NCBI GenBank assembly: GCA_017882405.1
Contig: JADGPO010000045.1
Span: 10,492-74,491 of the forward strand
DNA: 64,000 nt
Direction of reading: 5' to 3'
Origin: Solirubrobacteraceae bacterium
Lineage (GTDB): Bacteria > Actinomycetota > Thermoleophilia > Solirubrobacterales > Solirubrobacteraceae
The notes under the pieces were generated by a model. It made no database searches and was not told the DNA's origin. It saw nothing but the letters and a program-made list of their open reading frames with translations. The stretch's first letter is position 1, and the number at the start of each line of letters is the position of its first letter. Made by a program: the position numbers and the translations under genes. Positions 27,279 through 35,497 of the stretch are shown one piece after another.

Positions 27279-27764
27279 ATGACACAGGCCTGGCACCCGG
27301 TTGCGGTGGCCGGCGGGACCGTGCGGGTGATGCTCCCCGAGGGCGAGGATCTGGAGGATCACGAAGGGATCGTCTCGTGGTCTCCGGCGCCCGAGTCCGG
27401 GCGCTTCACCGTCCTGCGCGGCGCCGCGCAGGACGGCGACGGCGACGAGCTGCTGGCCGCCGAGCGGTCCGACGGCGAGGTGGACGTGGAGCACGACTCG
27501 AGCGCCGAGCGCGGCGGCCTCCCGGTCCGCCACCTGCGTTATCGCTCCCGACGGCACACGCCGCGGGTGGTGCTTGATCGTGGCTCGGAAGGGTTGGAGC
27601 ACGGGGGCGACGAGGACGTCGACTCGCTGACCGACGTGCTCTTCGTGCGCGACGGCAACACGATCGTGCGGGTCGGCTACACGGTGCTGGCGTCCGCGCC
27701 GAGCGAGACCCGGGACGTCCTGGCCGAGACGCTTGACCGGGTTCGGATCGGCAACGAGCCGTGA
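27279..27764 (+). CDS. Small acidic protein coupled to the metalloprotease cargo gene
   Basis: A 161-residue acidic protein with no recognised domain. Its end overlaps the GTG start of the downstream metalloprotease by 4 bases (GTGA), so the two are co-translated. The pattern of a short beta-rich N-terminus (GGTVRVMLPEGEDLED), a polar middle and a terminal TDVLFVRDGNTIVRVGYTVL plus a helix ETRDVLAETLDRVRIG is similar to DcrB/DUF1795-type folds, which in other secretion systems act as effector chaperones. That comparison is my inference from the layout of strands, not a detected homology. Confidence 0.75.
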   Translation: MTQAWHPVAVAGGTVRVMLPEGEDLEDHEGIVSWSPAPESGRFTVLRGAAQDGDGDELLAAERSDGEVDVEHDSSAERGGLPVRHLRYRSRRHTPRVVLDRGSEGLEHGGDEDVDSLTDVLFVRDGNTIVRVGYTVLASAPSETRDVLAETLDRVRIGNEP

Positions 27765-29314
27765 GCGCCCGCGTCGACCGGGAGCGCAAACCGGCCCGCC
27801 CCGCCGCTGCGCGGCCCGTCGAGCGCTCGGCCTCTCCGGTCGGACCCGAGGCCGTGCTCGCGCTGCAGCGCCACGCCGGCAACGCCGCGGTGGCACGGCT
27901 CCTCGCGCGCCAGGGCGCCCCGGCGGCCACCGCGGCTCCCGCCCACGCCGACTGGAGCAACCCGGCCAACGCCCAGACCACGGCCGCGGCCACGCGCGCC
28001 CGCCTGCTCACCCAGCTGCTGCCGTTCATGGCCGCCCATCGCGACCCGATCGTCCGTAACACGGCCGAGCTGTTCACCGGCACGACTCCGCTGCTGACGA
28101 TGGACGCGATCACCAAGCGTCCCGATTCCGCCCTCCAGGTCGCCAAGCCGACCAATCCGGCCTGGGTCACGGCCCGCCCCCACGATGCCTACTTCTATGG
28201 GACGACGATCGCGCCGGCGAACGTCCACTTCATGGAGCCGAACATGATCGGCACCCTCAAGGGGACCGTGATGTACGTGCGCGGCCACGACTCCTCCGGC
28301 GACCCGCAGTCGCTGGACGAGATCGCGGGGGTGGTCACGCACGAGTGCAGCCACTTCTTCGTTAGCCAGTACGGCGAGCTGCCGGCCAGCCAGAACAACG
28401 CCAACAGCTATGACCGCTACGCCGACGAGTTCCGCGCCTACTGGGTCCAGTACCACGGGATCGCGTCCGGCCTGAGCGACGCCGACAAGGTCAAGAAGAT
28501 CCGCGAGCACCTGGTGGGCACGTCCGGCGACCCCAACTCCGGCTACTCGAACTTCCACGCTGCGTACTTCGCTGCCGGACCCAACGCCTTCAAGACGGCC
28601 GTGGACGCGCTCGCCGGACCGGTCGGCTACAACCTCACCAACTCGATTCGCCTGCACCGGCTGTGGCTGCTGTTCGGCCAGCAGGCGAGCGGCACGGCGA
28701 CGATCGACGACCTCGTGCTGGCGATCGACGCGTTGCCGGCATCCGAGCGCCAGGAGGCGGCCGGGGCCACCCTGCTCACGTCGCTGATCGCCAAGCTGCC
28801 GCCCGCCGACGGCAAACGCGTCCGGCGCGCCCTGGATGCGCCCACCGTCCCCGAGTACACCCAGCAGCTCAACCCCGCCAAGAGCGCGGCGATCGCCGGC
28901 CTGCTCAAGGCGATCGTCGCCGCCGGCGACGACGAGATCAAGAAGGCCTACGGCGCCCTCGGCGCTCGCGACCGCGAGGCGGTCGCGATGAATGCCGCCT
29001 TCCTCGCCTACCTGGACTTCCATCTGACCGACGCCGCCACCAAGGCGTGCGTGTACGCGATGGTGGCCAGCCGCGACGCCGGGCAATACGACGCGATGGC
29101 CGCCTTCGTCAGCTCGCTACGCAGCGCCAAGGACGAGAACGACCTGTTCGGCATCTCCTCGGCTCCGTCCTATGTCACCGACGCCATGGACAAGCTCACC
29201 GACGAATCCCGCTGGTCGTTCTTCTCCTGGGCGCGCAACGGGGCGCTCAAGCAGTACGTCGACGCGCTGCCGGCGAAGGTCGCGGACGAGATCCGCGAGC
29301 GCCTGCGCGACTGA
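27761..29314 (+). CDS. HExxH metalloprotease with eCIS-cargo-like N-terminus
   Basis: A 517-residue protein. Residues about 30-50 carry AVLALQRHAGNAAVARLLAR, the signature found at the start of many eCIS-associated proteins. The central domain contains GVVTHECSHFFVSQYGEL, a HExxH zinc-protease motif (near residue 197), and about 30 residues later YADEFRAYW, whose Glu is well placed as third ligand as in gluzincins. The C-terminal 200 residues are helical with no assigned domain. No signal peptide. This layout suggests a toxin or effector loaded into an injection particle encoded elsewhere. Enzyme activity and delivery are inference; the metal motif and N-terminal signature are seen directly. 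Confidence 0.85.
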   Translation: MSARVDRERKPARPAAARPVERSASPVGPEAVLALQRHAGNAAVARLLARQGAPAATAAPAHADWSNPANAQTTAAATRARLLTQLLPFMAAHRDPIVRNTAELFTGTTPLLTMDAITKRPDSALQVAKPTNPAWVTARPHDAYFYGTTIAPANVHFMEPNMIGTLKGTVMYVRGHDSSGDPQSLDEIAGVVTHECSHFFVSQYGELPASQNNANSYDRYADEFRAYWVQYHGIASGLSDADKVKKIREHLVGTSGDPNSGYSNFHAAYFAAGPNAFKTAVDALAGPVGYNLTNSIRLHRLWLLFGQQASGTATIDDLVLAIDALPASERQEAAGATLLTSLIAKLPPADGKRVRRALDAPTVPEYTQQLNPAKSAAIAGLLKAIVAAGDDEIKKAYGALGARDREAVAMNAAFLAYLDFHLTDAATKACVYAMVASRDAGQYDAMAAFVSSLRSAKDENDLFGISSAPSYVTDAMDKLTDESRWSFFSWARNGALKQYVDALPAKVADEIRERLRD

Positions 29315-29338
29315 CCCCCTGAGAACCTCTTAGGGGGT
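29314..29338. terminator. Stem-loop terminator after the metalloprotease gene
   Basis: Inverted repeat ACCCCCT (29314-29320) and AGGGGGT (29332-29338), extendable by a few pairs, overlapping the TGA of the upstream gene and the stop of the reverse-strand frame at 29330. Suitable as a two-way terminator between convergent genes. Confidence 0.55.
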
Positions 29339-29713
29339 GTAGTCGAAGTTACGACACGGCTGCCCGCCGCACACGTCGACGATCGTGCCGCCCGGAGCCA
29401 GGAAGTCGGACTTCTGGACGCGGGCCGCCGGGGTGTTGCGCACGTCCTCGTGGGGATCGATGTTCGTCGCCGAGGCGACCGGGACGACGTTGGTCAACGG
29501 CGGCGGTCCGACGTGGCCGGGACCGCATCGGAACCTGGAAGTCTCCGCGATCGAGGCCAGCGACTCCTCAACCTGCAGCCACTCGGTGCGCGGCGTCATC
29601 AGCTGCACCATCGACGTGACCAGGCTCATCGTGACCAGCGCCGCCCTGGCCGTCACGGCCCCGGCGCCCGGCGTCGCCGTGTTCGCCGGCGCGATCACCG
29701 TCGTAGGCTTCAC
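29330..29713 (-). CDS. Hypothetical protein, uncertain
   Basis: A 127-codon frame from a GTG. The open frame continues upstream (EELIGTITWAITD) to a TAA without a clear ribosome site, so the 5' end may be lost. It reads like a genuine protein: a hydrophobic stretch near residues 20-40 and a Cys-containing C-terminus (VDVCGGQPCRNFDYTP), with the shared terminator hairpin at its stop codon. The opposite strand is also open here (29385-29801) but is less protein-like. No function assigned. Confidence 0.4.
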   Translation of the reverse strand: MKPTTVIAPANTATPGAGAVTARAALVTMSLVTSMVQLMTPRTEWLQVEESLASIAETSRFRCGPGHVGPPPLTNVVPVASATNIDPHEDVRNTPAARVQKSDFLAPGGTIVDVCGGQPCRNFDYTP

Positions 29714-29809
29714 GTCGGTGATGGCCCAGGTGATCGTGCCGATGAGCTCCTCGCTGTCGGCCGACCATGAACGCGGACGCGTGGGGCGAGCCGCGGGTTA
29801 GGAGGCCGG

Positions 29810-30616
29810 TTAGCGGCTACGAGGCCCGGCCCCGGCCGCGCGGCGCAGGTCGTCCTCGATCGCGTCGGCGGCGCGCTGCGCCGGCGGGAGGAAGTCGCGA
29901 CGCAGGGTGGTCATCGAGCCGCGGCTGGCGTGGACGGAGACGTTGAGCGCCGCCACCACCTCGTCCGCGGCCCCGCGAATCGGCACCGCCAGGGAGCGCA
30001 GGCCCTCCTCCAGCTCCTGGTCGACGGCCGCCCAGCCCTGCTTGCGCACCCGCTCCAGGACGGCCCGCAGCTCATCGGCGTTGGTGATGGTGTGCGCCGA
30101 CAGCGGCCGCAGCTCGGTCCGCGCCAGGCGCGCCTCCAGCTCGGGCTCGGGCAGCGCGGCCAGCAGCACTCTGCCCATCGAGGTGGCATAGGCGGGCAGC
30201 CGCGTCCCGACCGACAGGGTGATGCTCATGATCCGGCGGGTCGGCACGCGAGCCACGTAGACGATCTCGGTGTCGTCCAGGACGGAGATCGACGAGGACT
30301 CGTTGACGCTCTCCACCAGCGCCTCCATGTGCGGCTGGGCGACCTCGGGCAGCGTGAGACTCGACAGGTAGGCATAGCCCAGCTCCAGCACCCGCGGGCT
30401 GAGGGCGAAGCGACCGTCGGCGAAGCTCATGTAGCCCAGGCGCACCAGCGTGAGCAGGAAGCGACGGGCGGCCGCGCGGGTCAGCCCGGTGATGCGAGCC
30501 ACGTCCGAGAGTCCCAGCTCGCGGTGCTCGGCATCGAAGGCGCGGATCACCGCCAGTCCGCGCTCGAGCGACTGGACGAAGTCGGCGCTCCTGGGACGCT
30601 CCTCCGGCACGGCCAC
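29810..30616 (-). CDS. IclR-family transcriptional regulator (PcaR/PobR type)
   Basis: A 268-residue IclR regulator: winged helix with DFVQSLERGLAVIRAFDAEH and LSDVARITGLTRAAARRFLL (the extended helix of the PcaR/PobR branch), then an effector domain with SSSISVLDDTEIVYVARVPT, GRVLLAALPE and AVPIRGAADEVVAALNVSVH. Such regulators usually control aromatic or acid catabolism genes. Several in-frame GTG codons (30610, 30616, 30622) follow a GGAGG; 30616 is chosen and the alternatives differ by two residues. It is divergent from the O-methyltransferase gene, 66 bases away. Confidence 0.92.
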   Translation of the reverse strand: MAVPEERPRSADFVQSLERGLAVIRAFDAEHRELGLSDVARITGLTRAAARRFLLTLVRLGYMSFADGRFALSPRVLELGYAYLSSLTLPEVAQPHMEALVESVNESSSISVLDDTEIVYVARVPTRRIMSITLSVGTRLPAYATSMGRVLLAALPEPELEARLARTELRPLSAHTITNADELRAVLERVRKQGWAAVDQELEEGLRSLAVPIRGAADEVVAALNVSVHASRGSMTTLRRDFLPPAQRAADAIEDDLRRAAGAGPRSR

Positions 30617-30682
30617 CTCCACCTCCGTTCGGTATGCGCACACTACCCGAGCGGCCGGAGCGGCGACGCTAGCGTTGTCGGC

Positions 30683-31270
30683 ATGAACGCCGAGCGGCGC
30701 GCGGTCGCCTCCGAGGTCCTCACCGCCGGCCGCGCGTACGACGCCCGGCAGGCCGACCGCCTGGACCGACTGCGTAATCTGGAGCCTGAGACCGCCGAGC
30801 TGCTGGGCGTGCTCGTGCGCGCCACCGCGGCCCGCCGGGTGTTGGAGATCGGCACCTCCAGCGGCTACTCGACGATGTGGCTGGCCGACGCCGTGGAGGC
30901 AACCGGCGGTCGCGTGGAGACGCTTGATCTCGATCCGCGGCGCACCGAGCAGGCTCGCGCCAACCTGGAGCGAGCGGGTCTGGACAGCGTGGTGGAGCTT
31001 CGCACCGCCGGGGCCGCCCAGGCGCTCACCGAGTATCCGGACGGCTCCTGGGATCTCATCTTCCTCGACGCCGAGCGGCCGGAGTACGCCGGCTTCTGGA
31101 CCAACCTGCGCCGCGTGCTGGCGCCGGGAGCAACGCTGGCGATCGACAATGCGATCTCGCACAGCGACGAGCTGGTCGCGTTCAACCGGCTGCTCGACGC
31201 CGACCCTCGCCTGCAGTCGGCGCTGGTCCCGATCGGCGCCGGGCTGATCCTCGCGGTCGCCTCCGACTGA
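30683..31270 (+). CDS. SAM-dependent O-methyltransferase
   Basis: A 195-residue class I methyltransferase of the COMT-like family. The SAM-binding glycine motif is RVLEIGTSSGYSTMWLADAV, the acidic strand 2 is VETLDLDPRRTEQAR, and DLIFLDAERPEYAGFW is the metal/substrate motif IV. It should methylate a hydroxyl on an unidentified small molecule. The ATG at 30683 was chosen because the long open frame upstream on this strand is only the complement of the IclR gene. Confidence 0.92.
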   Translation: MNAERRAVASEVLTAGRAYDARQADRLDRLRNLEPETAELLGVLVRATAARRVLEIGTSSGYSTMWLADAVEATGGRVETLDLDPRRTEQARANLERAGLDSVVELRTAGAAQALTEYPDGSWDLIFLDAERPEYAGFWTNLRRVLAPGATLAIDNAISHSDELVAFNRLLDADPRLQSALVPIGAGLILAVASD

Positions 31271-31274
31271 GCCC

Positions 31275-31463
31275 TCACCGCGCGCGGCCGTGCAACAGCG
31301 GCGCCAGGGCGGCGATCGCCACGCACAGCCCGACGGTGATCGCCGAGCCGGTCTGGCGCAGCGTGTTCAGGGTGCCGGCGGCCAGCTGGACCACCATCGC
31401 CGCATAGCTGGTCGAGGCGCCGACCCTGAGCAGGGCGGCGCAGGCGACGGCCACGATCTGAAA
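31275..31463 (-). pseudogene. C-terminal remnant of an MFS (DHA2-type) transporter
   Basis: Between the methyltransferase and lysK the reverse strand, from a TAG at 31464-31466 to a TGA at 31275-31277, reads FQIVAVACAALLRVGASTSY then AAMVVQLAAGTLNTLRQTGS and AITVGLCVAIAALAPLLHG. The N-T-x-R-Q-x-G-x-A pattern followed by a membrane helix is the conserved late region of 14-helix drug-efflux permeases (EmrB/QacA type). Only about 60 residues survive, with no start codon, so it is a gene stump. Confidence 0.65.
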
Positions 31464-31499
31464 CTAGCCGCCGGATGCTTCGGTCGCGGCCGAAGTGCT

Positions 31500-33140
31500 T
31501 CAGGCGCCGGTGAGCAGCTGCCGGGCGCGCTCCTGGCCAATCGAGAGCAGCAGCGTCGGCAGCCGGGGGCCGGTCTCGGCGTCGGCCAGCAGCCGGTACA
31601 CGGACTTGAAGAATGCCCGCTGGGCGGCCTTGACCTCGGCGTTGGGCTCGGCATCGGCAGGCAGGCCCTGCAGCGTCTTGGGCACCGCATATACCAGCGC
31701 GGTGAGGCCCTCGATCGACCAGTCGTCCTCCAGGCCCTCGGCCAGCAACTCCACCCCGCGCCGCATCGCTTCGTCCAGCTGCTCGTAGGCGTCGCGCGCG
31801 AACTCGGAGCGCACCCGGGTGCGCTCGGCCTCGGGCACGACCTCGGTGGCAAAGCGGATCGCGCAGCCGAGCCGCGGCTCCAGCTCGGCCAGCAGCGCCT
31901 GCGGATCAGGCGCGGCGCCGTTCAGGTGCTCGGAGACGATCCGCGCCATCTGCTGGCGGTTGCCCTGCGTGATGTCGGCCACCGAGGACAGCAGGCGGAA
32001 CGACACCGGCCGCGCGGTGCGCTGCACCGGCCCGGCGGAGGACTCGACGCTCTGGCGGTACACGGCCGCCTCGTCGCCCTCGGCCTCCCCGGCGGCGACC
32101 CGGGACTCCAGCCGGTCCCACTCGTCGTACAGGCGCTGAATTGCGCGGGGAGACAAATCGATCGCGAACGATTGCGATGGGAGCCGACGCACGTACAGCC
32201 AGCGCACGATCGCCGGCTCGATCACGTCCAAGGCGGTGGCGGGAATCGCCGCGCCCCCCACCGAGCCCGACATCTTCCCGCCGACACCGGCCAGGGACAC
32301 GAACGAGTAGACGACCGAGTCGGGGGCGTGGCCGCCGTACAGCTCGGAGACCAGGGTCCGTCCGACGGTGAAGCTTCCGGTGGGCGCATGATGGTCCTCG
32401 CCCGCCGGCTCGAACGACACCCCCTCGTACGCCCAGCGCATCGGCCAGTCGACCTTCCACACGAGCTTGCCGCTGATCGCCGCGCCGTCGGCCAGGCTCA
32501 TCTCGCCCGAATGGGCGCAGCGGCATTCGAACACGACGGTCTCGTCCTCATACCCCAGGACGCGCGTGTTGTCGGTGCCGCAGACCGGACAGTAGGGCTT
32601 GAACGGGTAGTACTCGCGGCGGCGCTCCTCCAGCGGCCGCTCGTGGCGCCCGGCGGTCTGCTGGCCGGCGAGCGTGTCGAAGATCAGGCCGCGCTCGTCC
32701 ATCGCCCGGCGAATCGAGGCGTTGTAGGCACCCGCGGGATAGCGCTCGGACTGTTGGACCTCGGTCATCTGGATCCCCAGCACCTCGAGCGAGGCCCGCA
32801 GCTCGTCCATGAAGTGCTCCGCATAGGAGCCCGACCCGCCCTCGGGGTCGGGGATCGCGGCCAGCGGCATCCCGACGTAGCGCTCGAACGAGGGATCGAC
32901 GCCCGCCGGAACCTTGCGGAAGCGGTCGTAGTCATCCCACGAGTGCAGGTGCACCACCTCGCGGCCCCGGCGGCGCAGCGCCTCGGCCACCAGATGAGTG
33001 GTGAACACCTCGCGCAGGTTGCCCATGTGGATCGGGCCCGAGGGCGAGATGCCGGAGGCGACGACGATCGGGCGGTCGGGGTCGTTGGCCGCCGCGATCC
33101 GCTCGGCGATCACGTCATCCCACAGCTCGGCCTCGCTCAT
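31500..33140 (-). CDS. lysK: Lysyl-tRNA synthetase, class I
   Basis: A 546-residue class I LysRS. HIGH-type motif SGISPSGPIHMGNLREVFTT near the N-terminus, zinc-site cysteines in YCPVCGTDN and ECRCAHSGE, and KMSGS in GVGGKMSGSVGGAAI in place of KMSKS. It charges tRNA-Lys with lysine. Class I LysRS is typical of archaea and a minority of bacteria, including some actinobacteria. It ends close to the MFS stump and is divergent from the mhqO gene over 165 bases. Note that a tRNA-Lys fragment lies elsewhere in the window at 58.55 kb. Confidence 0.95.
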   Translation of the reverse strand: MSEAELWDDVIAERIAAANDPDRPIVVASGISPSGPIHMGNLREVFTTHLVAEALRRRGREVVHLHSWDDYDRFRKVPAGVDPSFERYVGMPLAAIPDPEGGSGSYAEHFMDELRASLEVLGIQMTEVQQSERYPAGAYNASIRRAMDERGLIFDTLAGQQTAGRHERPLEERRREYYPFKPYCPVCGTDNTRVLGYEDETVVFECRCAHSGEMSLADGAAISGKLVWKVDWPMRWAYEGVSFEPAGEDHHAPTGSFTVGRTLVSELYGGHAPDSVVYSFVSLAGVGGKMSGSVGGAAIPATALDVIEPAIVRWLYVRRLPSQSFAIDLSPRAIQRLYDEWDRLESRVAAGEAEGDEAAVYRQSVESSAGPVQRTARPVSFRLLSSVADITQGNRQQMARIVSEHLNGAAPDPQALLAELEPRLGCAIRFATEVVPEAERTRVRSEFARDAYEQLDEAMRRGVELLAEGLEDDWSIEGLTALVYAVPKTLQGLPADAEPNAEVKAAQRAFFKSVYRLLADAETGPRLPTLLLSIGQERARQLLTGA

Positions 33141-33238
33141 GCGCTCAGCGTAGTCGGGTGGGTGGGATCCGATTCGACGACCAGCACCAAGAGGTGGCGC
33201 GCGCCGTGGACGCCCTCGACGCGCTCGAGCTGCCGAAC

Positions 33239-33285
33239 GATGCTTGCGCGCGCAAGCATCTCCCTGCTACGCTTGCTCTAGCAAG
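33239..33285 (+). promoter_or_regulatory. mhqO promoter with two CTTG-N6-CAAG operators
   Basis: A perfect 22-bp palindrome (33239-33260) has the core CTTGCGCGCGCAAG, and a second palindrome, GCTTGCTCTAGCAAGC (33271-33286), has the same CTTG-N6-CAAG layout. Their centres are 29 bp apart, about three helical turns. TTGCGC (33244-33249) and TACGCT (33268-33273), 18 bp apart, could be the -35 and -10 boxes, so a bound dimer would block RNA polymerase. The likely ligand is the MarR protein encoded at 34891-35397, whose own upstream region has a third copy. Confidence 0.7.
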
Positions 33286-33305
33286 CAATCGACCCAGAGG
33301 CAGCC

Positions 33306-34250
33306 ATGCAGCCGATCGACGGCATCCACCACATCACGCTGATCACCGGAGACGCTCCCCGCAACGTGGACTTCTACGCGCGGGTGATGGGTCTGCGCCT
33401 GGTCAAGAAGACCGTCAACCAGGACGACCCCAGCGTCTACCACCTCTTCTACTCCGACGAGAACGGCTCGCCGGGTGCCGACATCACGTTCTTCGAGTAC
33501 CCGGGCGCGCGTCGGGGCCGCCCCGGCGCCGGCATGATCGACCGCATCACGCACCGGGTCGCCGGCGACGGAGCGCTCGACTTCTGGGCCGACCGGCTCG
33601 GCACCGAGGGCGTGGCCGTCACCCGTGAAGCCGGCCGCCTCCAGTTCGCCGATCCCGAGGGCATGGGCCACGAACTGGTCGTCGGCACCGTGAGTGATCC
33701 GCCCCTGATCGCCGCCCACCGCGAGGTCCCGGCGGAGTTCGCGCTGCAGGGATTCGACGCGGTGCACGCGCTGGTGCACGACCCGTCGCGCAGTGAGGGG
33801 CTGGTCACCGCGGTGCTGGGATTCAAGGGCCTTGAGACCCACGACTACGAGGCGCGCGGCGAGCATCGCGGCGGCCGGATCGTGTTCGAGCCATCCAACG
33901 AGCGCGGTATCCCCGGCGCCGGAACCGTGCATCACGTGGCCTGGGCGGTCCTCACTTCCGAGCTCGGCGGGTGGCGCCAGCACGTCGCCGCCAGCGGCGC
34001 GCGACCCACGCCGGTGATCGACCGCTTCTGGTTCGAATCGGTGTACTTCCGGGAGCCGGGCGGCATCCTCTACGAGCTGGCCACGCTCGACGGCGCCGGC
34101 TTCGCCGCCGACGAGGAGCCCGAGCTGATGGGCCGCAGCCTCGTCCTGCCGCCGTTCCTGGAGTCCGAGCGCGACCGGATCGGGCCGGCGCTCACGCCGC
34201 TGCCCGACCCCAGCATCTGGCGCCCGGAGTCCGCTCCGGCGAGGGGCTGA
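33306..34250 (+). CDS. mhqO: Ring-cleaving-dioxygenase-type VOC protein (MhqO/MhqA-like)
   Basis: A 314-residue protein with two vicinal-oxygen-chelate modules. Metal-ligand positions are visible: GIHHITLITGD at the first strand, GTVHHVAWAV in the second module and YFREPGGILYELAT near residue 250. The length and the start MQPIDGIHHITLITGDA match the MhqO/YkcA group, which is induced by quinones and electrophiles and probably degrades hydroquinones or their adducts with an Fe/Mn centre. It is followed 4 bases later by an MhqD-type esterase and then a MarR regulator, the same partners as in the Bacillus mhq regulon. Confidence 0.92.
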   Translation: MQPIDGIHHITLITGDAPRNVDFYARVMGLRLVKKTVNQDDPSVYHLFYSDENGSPGADITFFEYPGARRGRPGAGMIDRITHRVAGDGALDFWADRLGTEGVAVTREAGRLQFADPEGMGHELVVGTVSDPPLIAAHREVPAEFALQGFDAVHALVHDPSRSEGLVTAVLGFKGLETHDYEARGEHRGGRIVFEPSNERGIPGAGTVHHVAWAVLTSELGGWRQHVAASGARPTPVIDRFWFESVYFREPGGILYELATLDGAGFAADEEPELMGRSLVLPPFLESERDRIGPALTPLPDPSIWRPESAPARG

Positions 34251-34253
34251 CTC

Positions 34254-34889
34254 ATGGCCGGTGGTGCCGCCGCACATCTTGCATTCGAGCACGTTTACGA
34301 GCCGGGCGACAGCCCGTGGACCCTGCTGCTGCTGCACGGCACCGGGGGCGACGAGCACGACCTCGTCGGGCTGGGGCGCCAGCTGGCACCCGGCGCGGCG
34401 CTGCTCTCGCCGCGCGGAAAGGTGCTGGAGAACGGGATGCCGCGCTTCTTCCGCCGTCTGGCGGTGGGACAGCTGGACATTCCCGACCTACTGGCGCGCA
34501 CCGACGAGCTGGCCGCGTTCGTCGGCGGGGCGGCCGGCGCGTACCAGCTGGACCTGGGACGGGTGGTCGCCGTCGGCCTGTCCAATGGCGCGAACATCGC
34601 CGCCAGCCTCCTGCTCCGGCGCCCCGGCGTGCTGCGCGGCGCCGCGCTGCTGCGCCCGATGCTCCCCTACGAGCCGGAGCGCGAGCCCGACCTGACCGGC
34701 GCCGATGTGCTGATCGCCGCCGGCGAGAGCGACCCGTACTCGTCGCCCGACCAGGTGCTGCGCCTGAGGGAGATCCTGGACAGCGCCGGCGCGCGGGTGA
34801 CGACGACCGTCGAGCCCGGAGCAGGTCACGGCCTGACGCCGAACGACCTCCAGCGCCTGGCGGAGTGGCTCGCCGACCTGACGCGCTGA
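34254..34889 (+). CDS. mhqD: Phospholipase/carboxylesterase-like alpha/beta hydrolase (MhqD-like)
   Basis: A 211-residue alpha/beta hydrolase with a complete triad: S110 in GLSNGAN, D160 in AAGESDPY and H192 in GAGHGLT, plus the oxyanion region LLLLHGTGGDEHDL. MhqD-type esterases are co-expressed with mhqO under quinone stress and are thought to hydrolyse ester products. The start ATG lies 4 bases after the mhqO stop, so they form an operon. The gene is convergent with the MarR regulator; only one base separates them. Confidence 0.92.
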   Translation: MAGGAAAHLAFEHVYEPGDSPWTLLLLHGTGGDEHDLVGLGRQLAPGAALLSPRGKVLENGMPRFFRRLAVGQLDIPDLLARTDELAAFVGGAAGAYQLDLGRVVAVGLSNGANIAASLLLRRPGVLRGAALLRPMLPYEPEREPDLTGADVLIAAGESDPYSSPDQVLRLREILDSAGARVTTTVEPGAGHGLTPNDLQRLAEWLADLTR

Positions 34890-34890
34890 G

Positions 34891-35397
34891 CTACTCGGTG
34901 CAGGTGGCGGCGGCGCGCGGCGCCATCCGCCCGAACACCTCGGCCAGCGCCTCCAGGTCGTCGGCGCCCAGGCGATCGAAGAACTCGCGCTGGACGGAGG
35001 CGAAGTGGGTGCGCTGGGCGGCGCGCATCAGCTCCAGGCCCGCCTCCGTCAGGTGCGCCTCCACGGCCCGCGCGTCCTCGGGGCAGGGCTCGCGGACGAT
35101 CAGCCCGCGCACCTCCAGCGAGGCGGCGATCCGCGAGACCCGGCTGAGGCTGAGCCCGGCTGCGCTCGCCAGCGCGGACAGGCGCAGGCAACGATCAGCA
35201 GCGGCCGCCAGGCGCGCCAGGAGCTCGAGGCTGGAGAGGGTCAGCCCGTAGCGCGCGTCGAGCTCGGCATCGAGCATCCGCGTGAGCTGCTTGTGGGTCT
35301 CCAGCAGCCCGATCCAGGCATCGGCGTGGCGATCTGACCAGGTGGCGACGCCGTCGTCGCCGACGAGGTAGGAGTTCGATGTCCGCGCGGTCGCCAT
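34891..35397 (-). CDS. MarR-family transcriptional repressor (MhqR-like)
   Basis: A 168-residue MarR protein: N-terminal dimer helix (WIGLLETHKQLTRMLDAELD), winged helix with LSALASAAGLSLSRVSRIAA as recognition helix, the wing RGLIVREPCPEDARAVEAHL, and a C-terminal dimer helix. A single Cys sits in the wing (REPCPED) and another is four residues from the C-terminus; a thiol switch by quinones is known for MhqR relatives, so this is a plausible sensor. Its context with mhqO and mhqD and three shared CTTG-N6-CAAG sites indicates that it represses that operon and itself. Confidence 0.92.
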   Translation of the reverse strand: MATARTSNSYLVGDDGVATWSDRHADAWIGLLETHKQLTRMLDAELDARYGLTLSSLELLARLAAAADRCLRLSALASAAGLSLSRVSRIAASLEVRGLIVREPCPEDARAVEAHLTEAGLELMRAAQRTHFASVQREFFDRLGADDLEALAEVFGRMAPRAAATCTE

Positions 35398-35408
35398 TGT
35401 GTCCCTGT

Positions 35409-35436
35409 TAGTCTACCGACTACTTGTTAGCGCAAG
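35409..35436 (-). promoter_or_regulatory. Operator region upstream of the MarR gene
   Basis: Two abutting inverted repeats precede the repressor gene: TAGTC-TACC-GACTA (35409-35422) and CTTGTTAGCGCAAG (35423-35436). The second matches the CTTG-N6-CAAG layout of the two sites in front of mhqO. Autoregulation is the likely purpose. Confidence 0.65.
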
Positions 35437-35497
35437 TTTCATGGCCGGCGCGTCGCGGGTAACCGGTGCGTGTCGCCTCTTCGCAGAAGGAGCCTGA

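Noticed and set aside
29385..29801. Forward open frame of 138 codons opposite the hypothetical gene at 29330-29713
   Set aside because: The reverse-strand reading has better protein-like composition and ends at a terminator hairpin. The forward frame has no ribosome site.
33239..33260. Palindrome as a rho-independent terminator of lysK or mhqO
   Set aside because: It lies between divergent genes, has no T-tract, and shares its layout with two other sites near the same regulon, so an operator is more likely.
31290..33281. 663-codon forward frame opposite lysK
   Set aside because: Complement of lysK with no motif; lysK carries all class I LysRS signatures.
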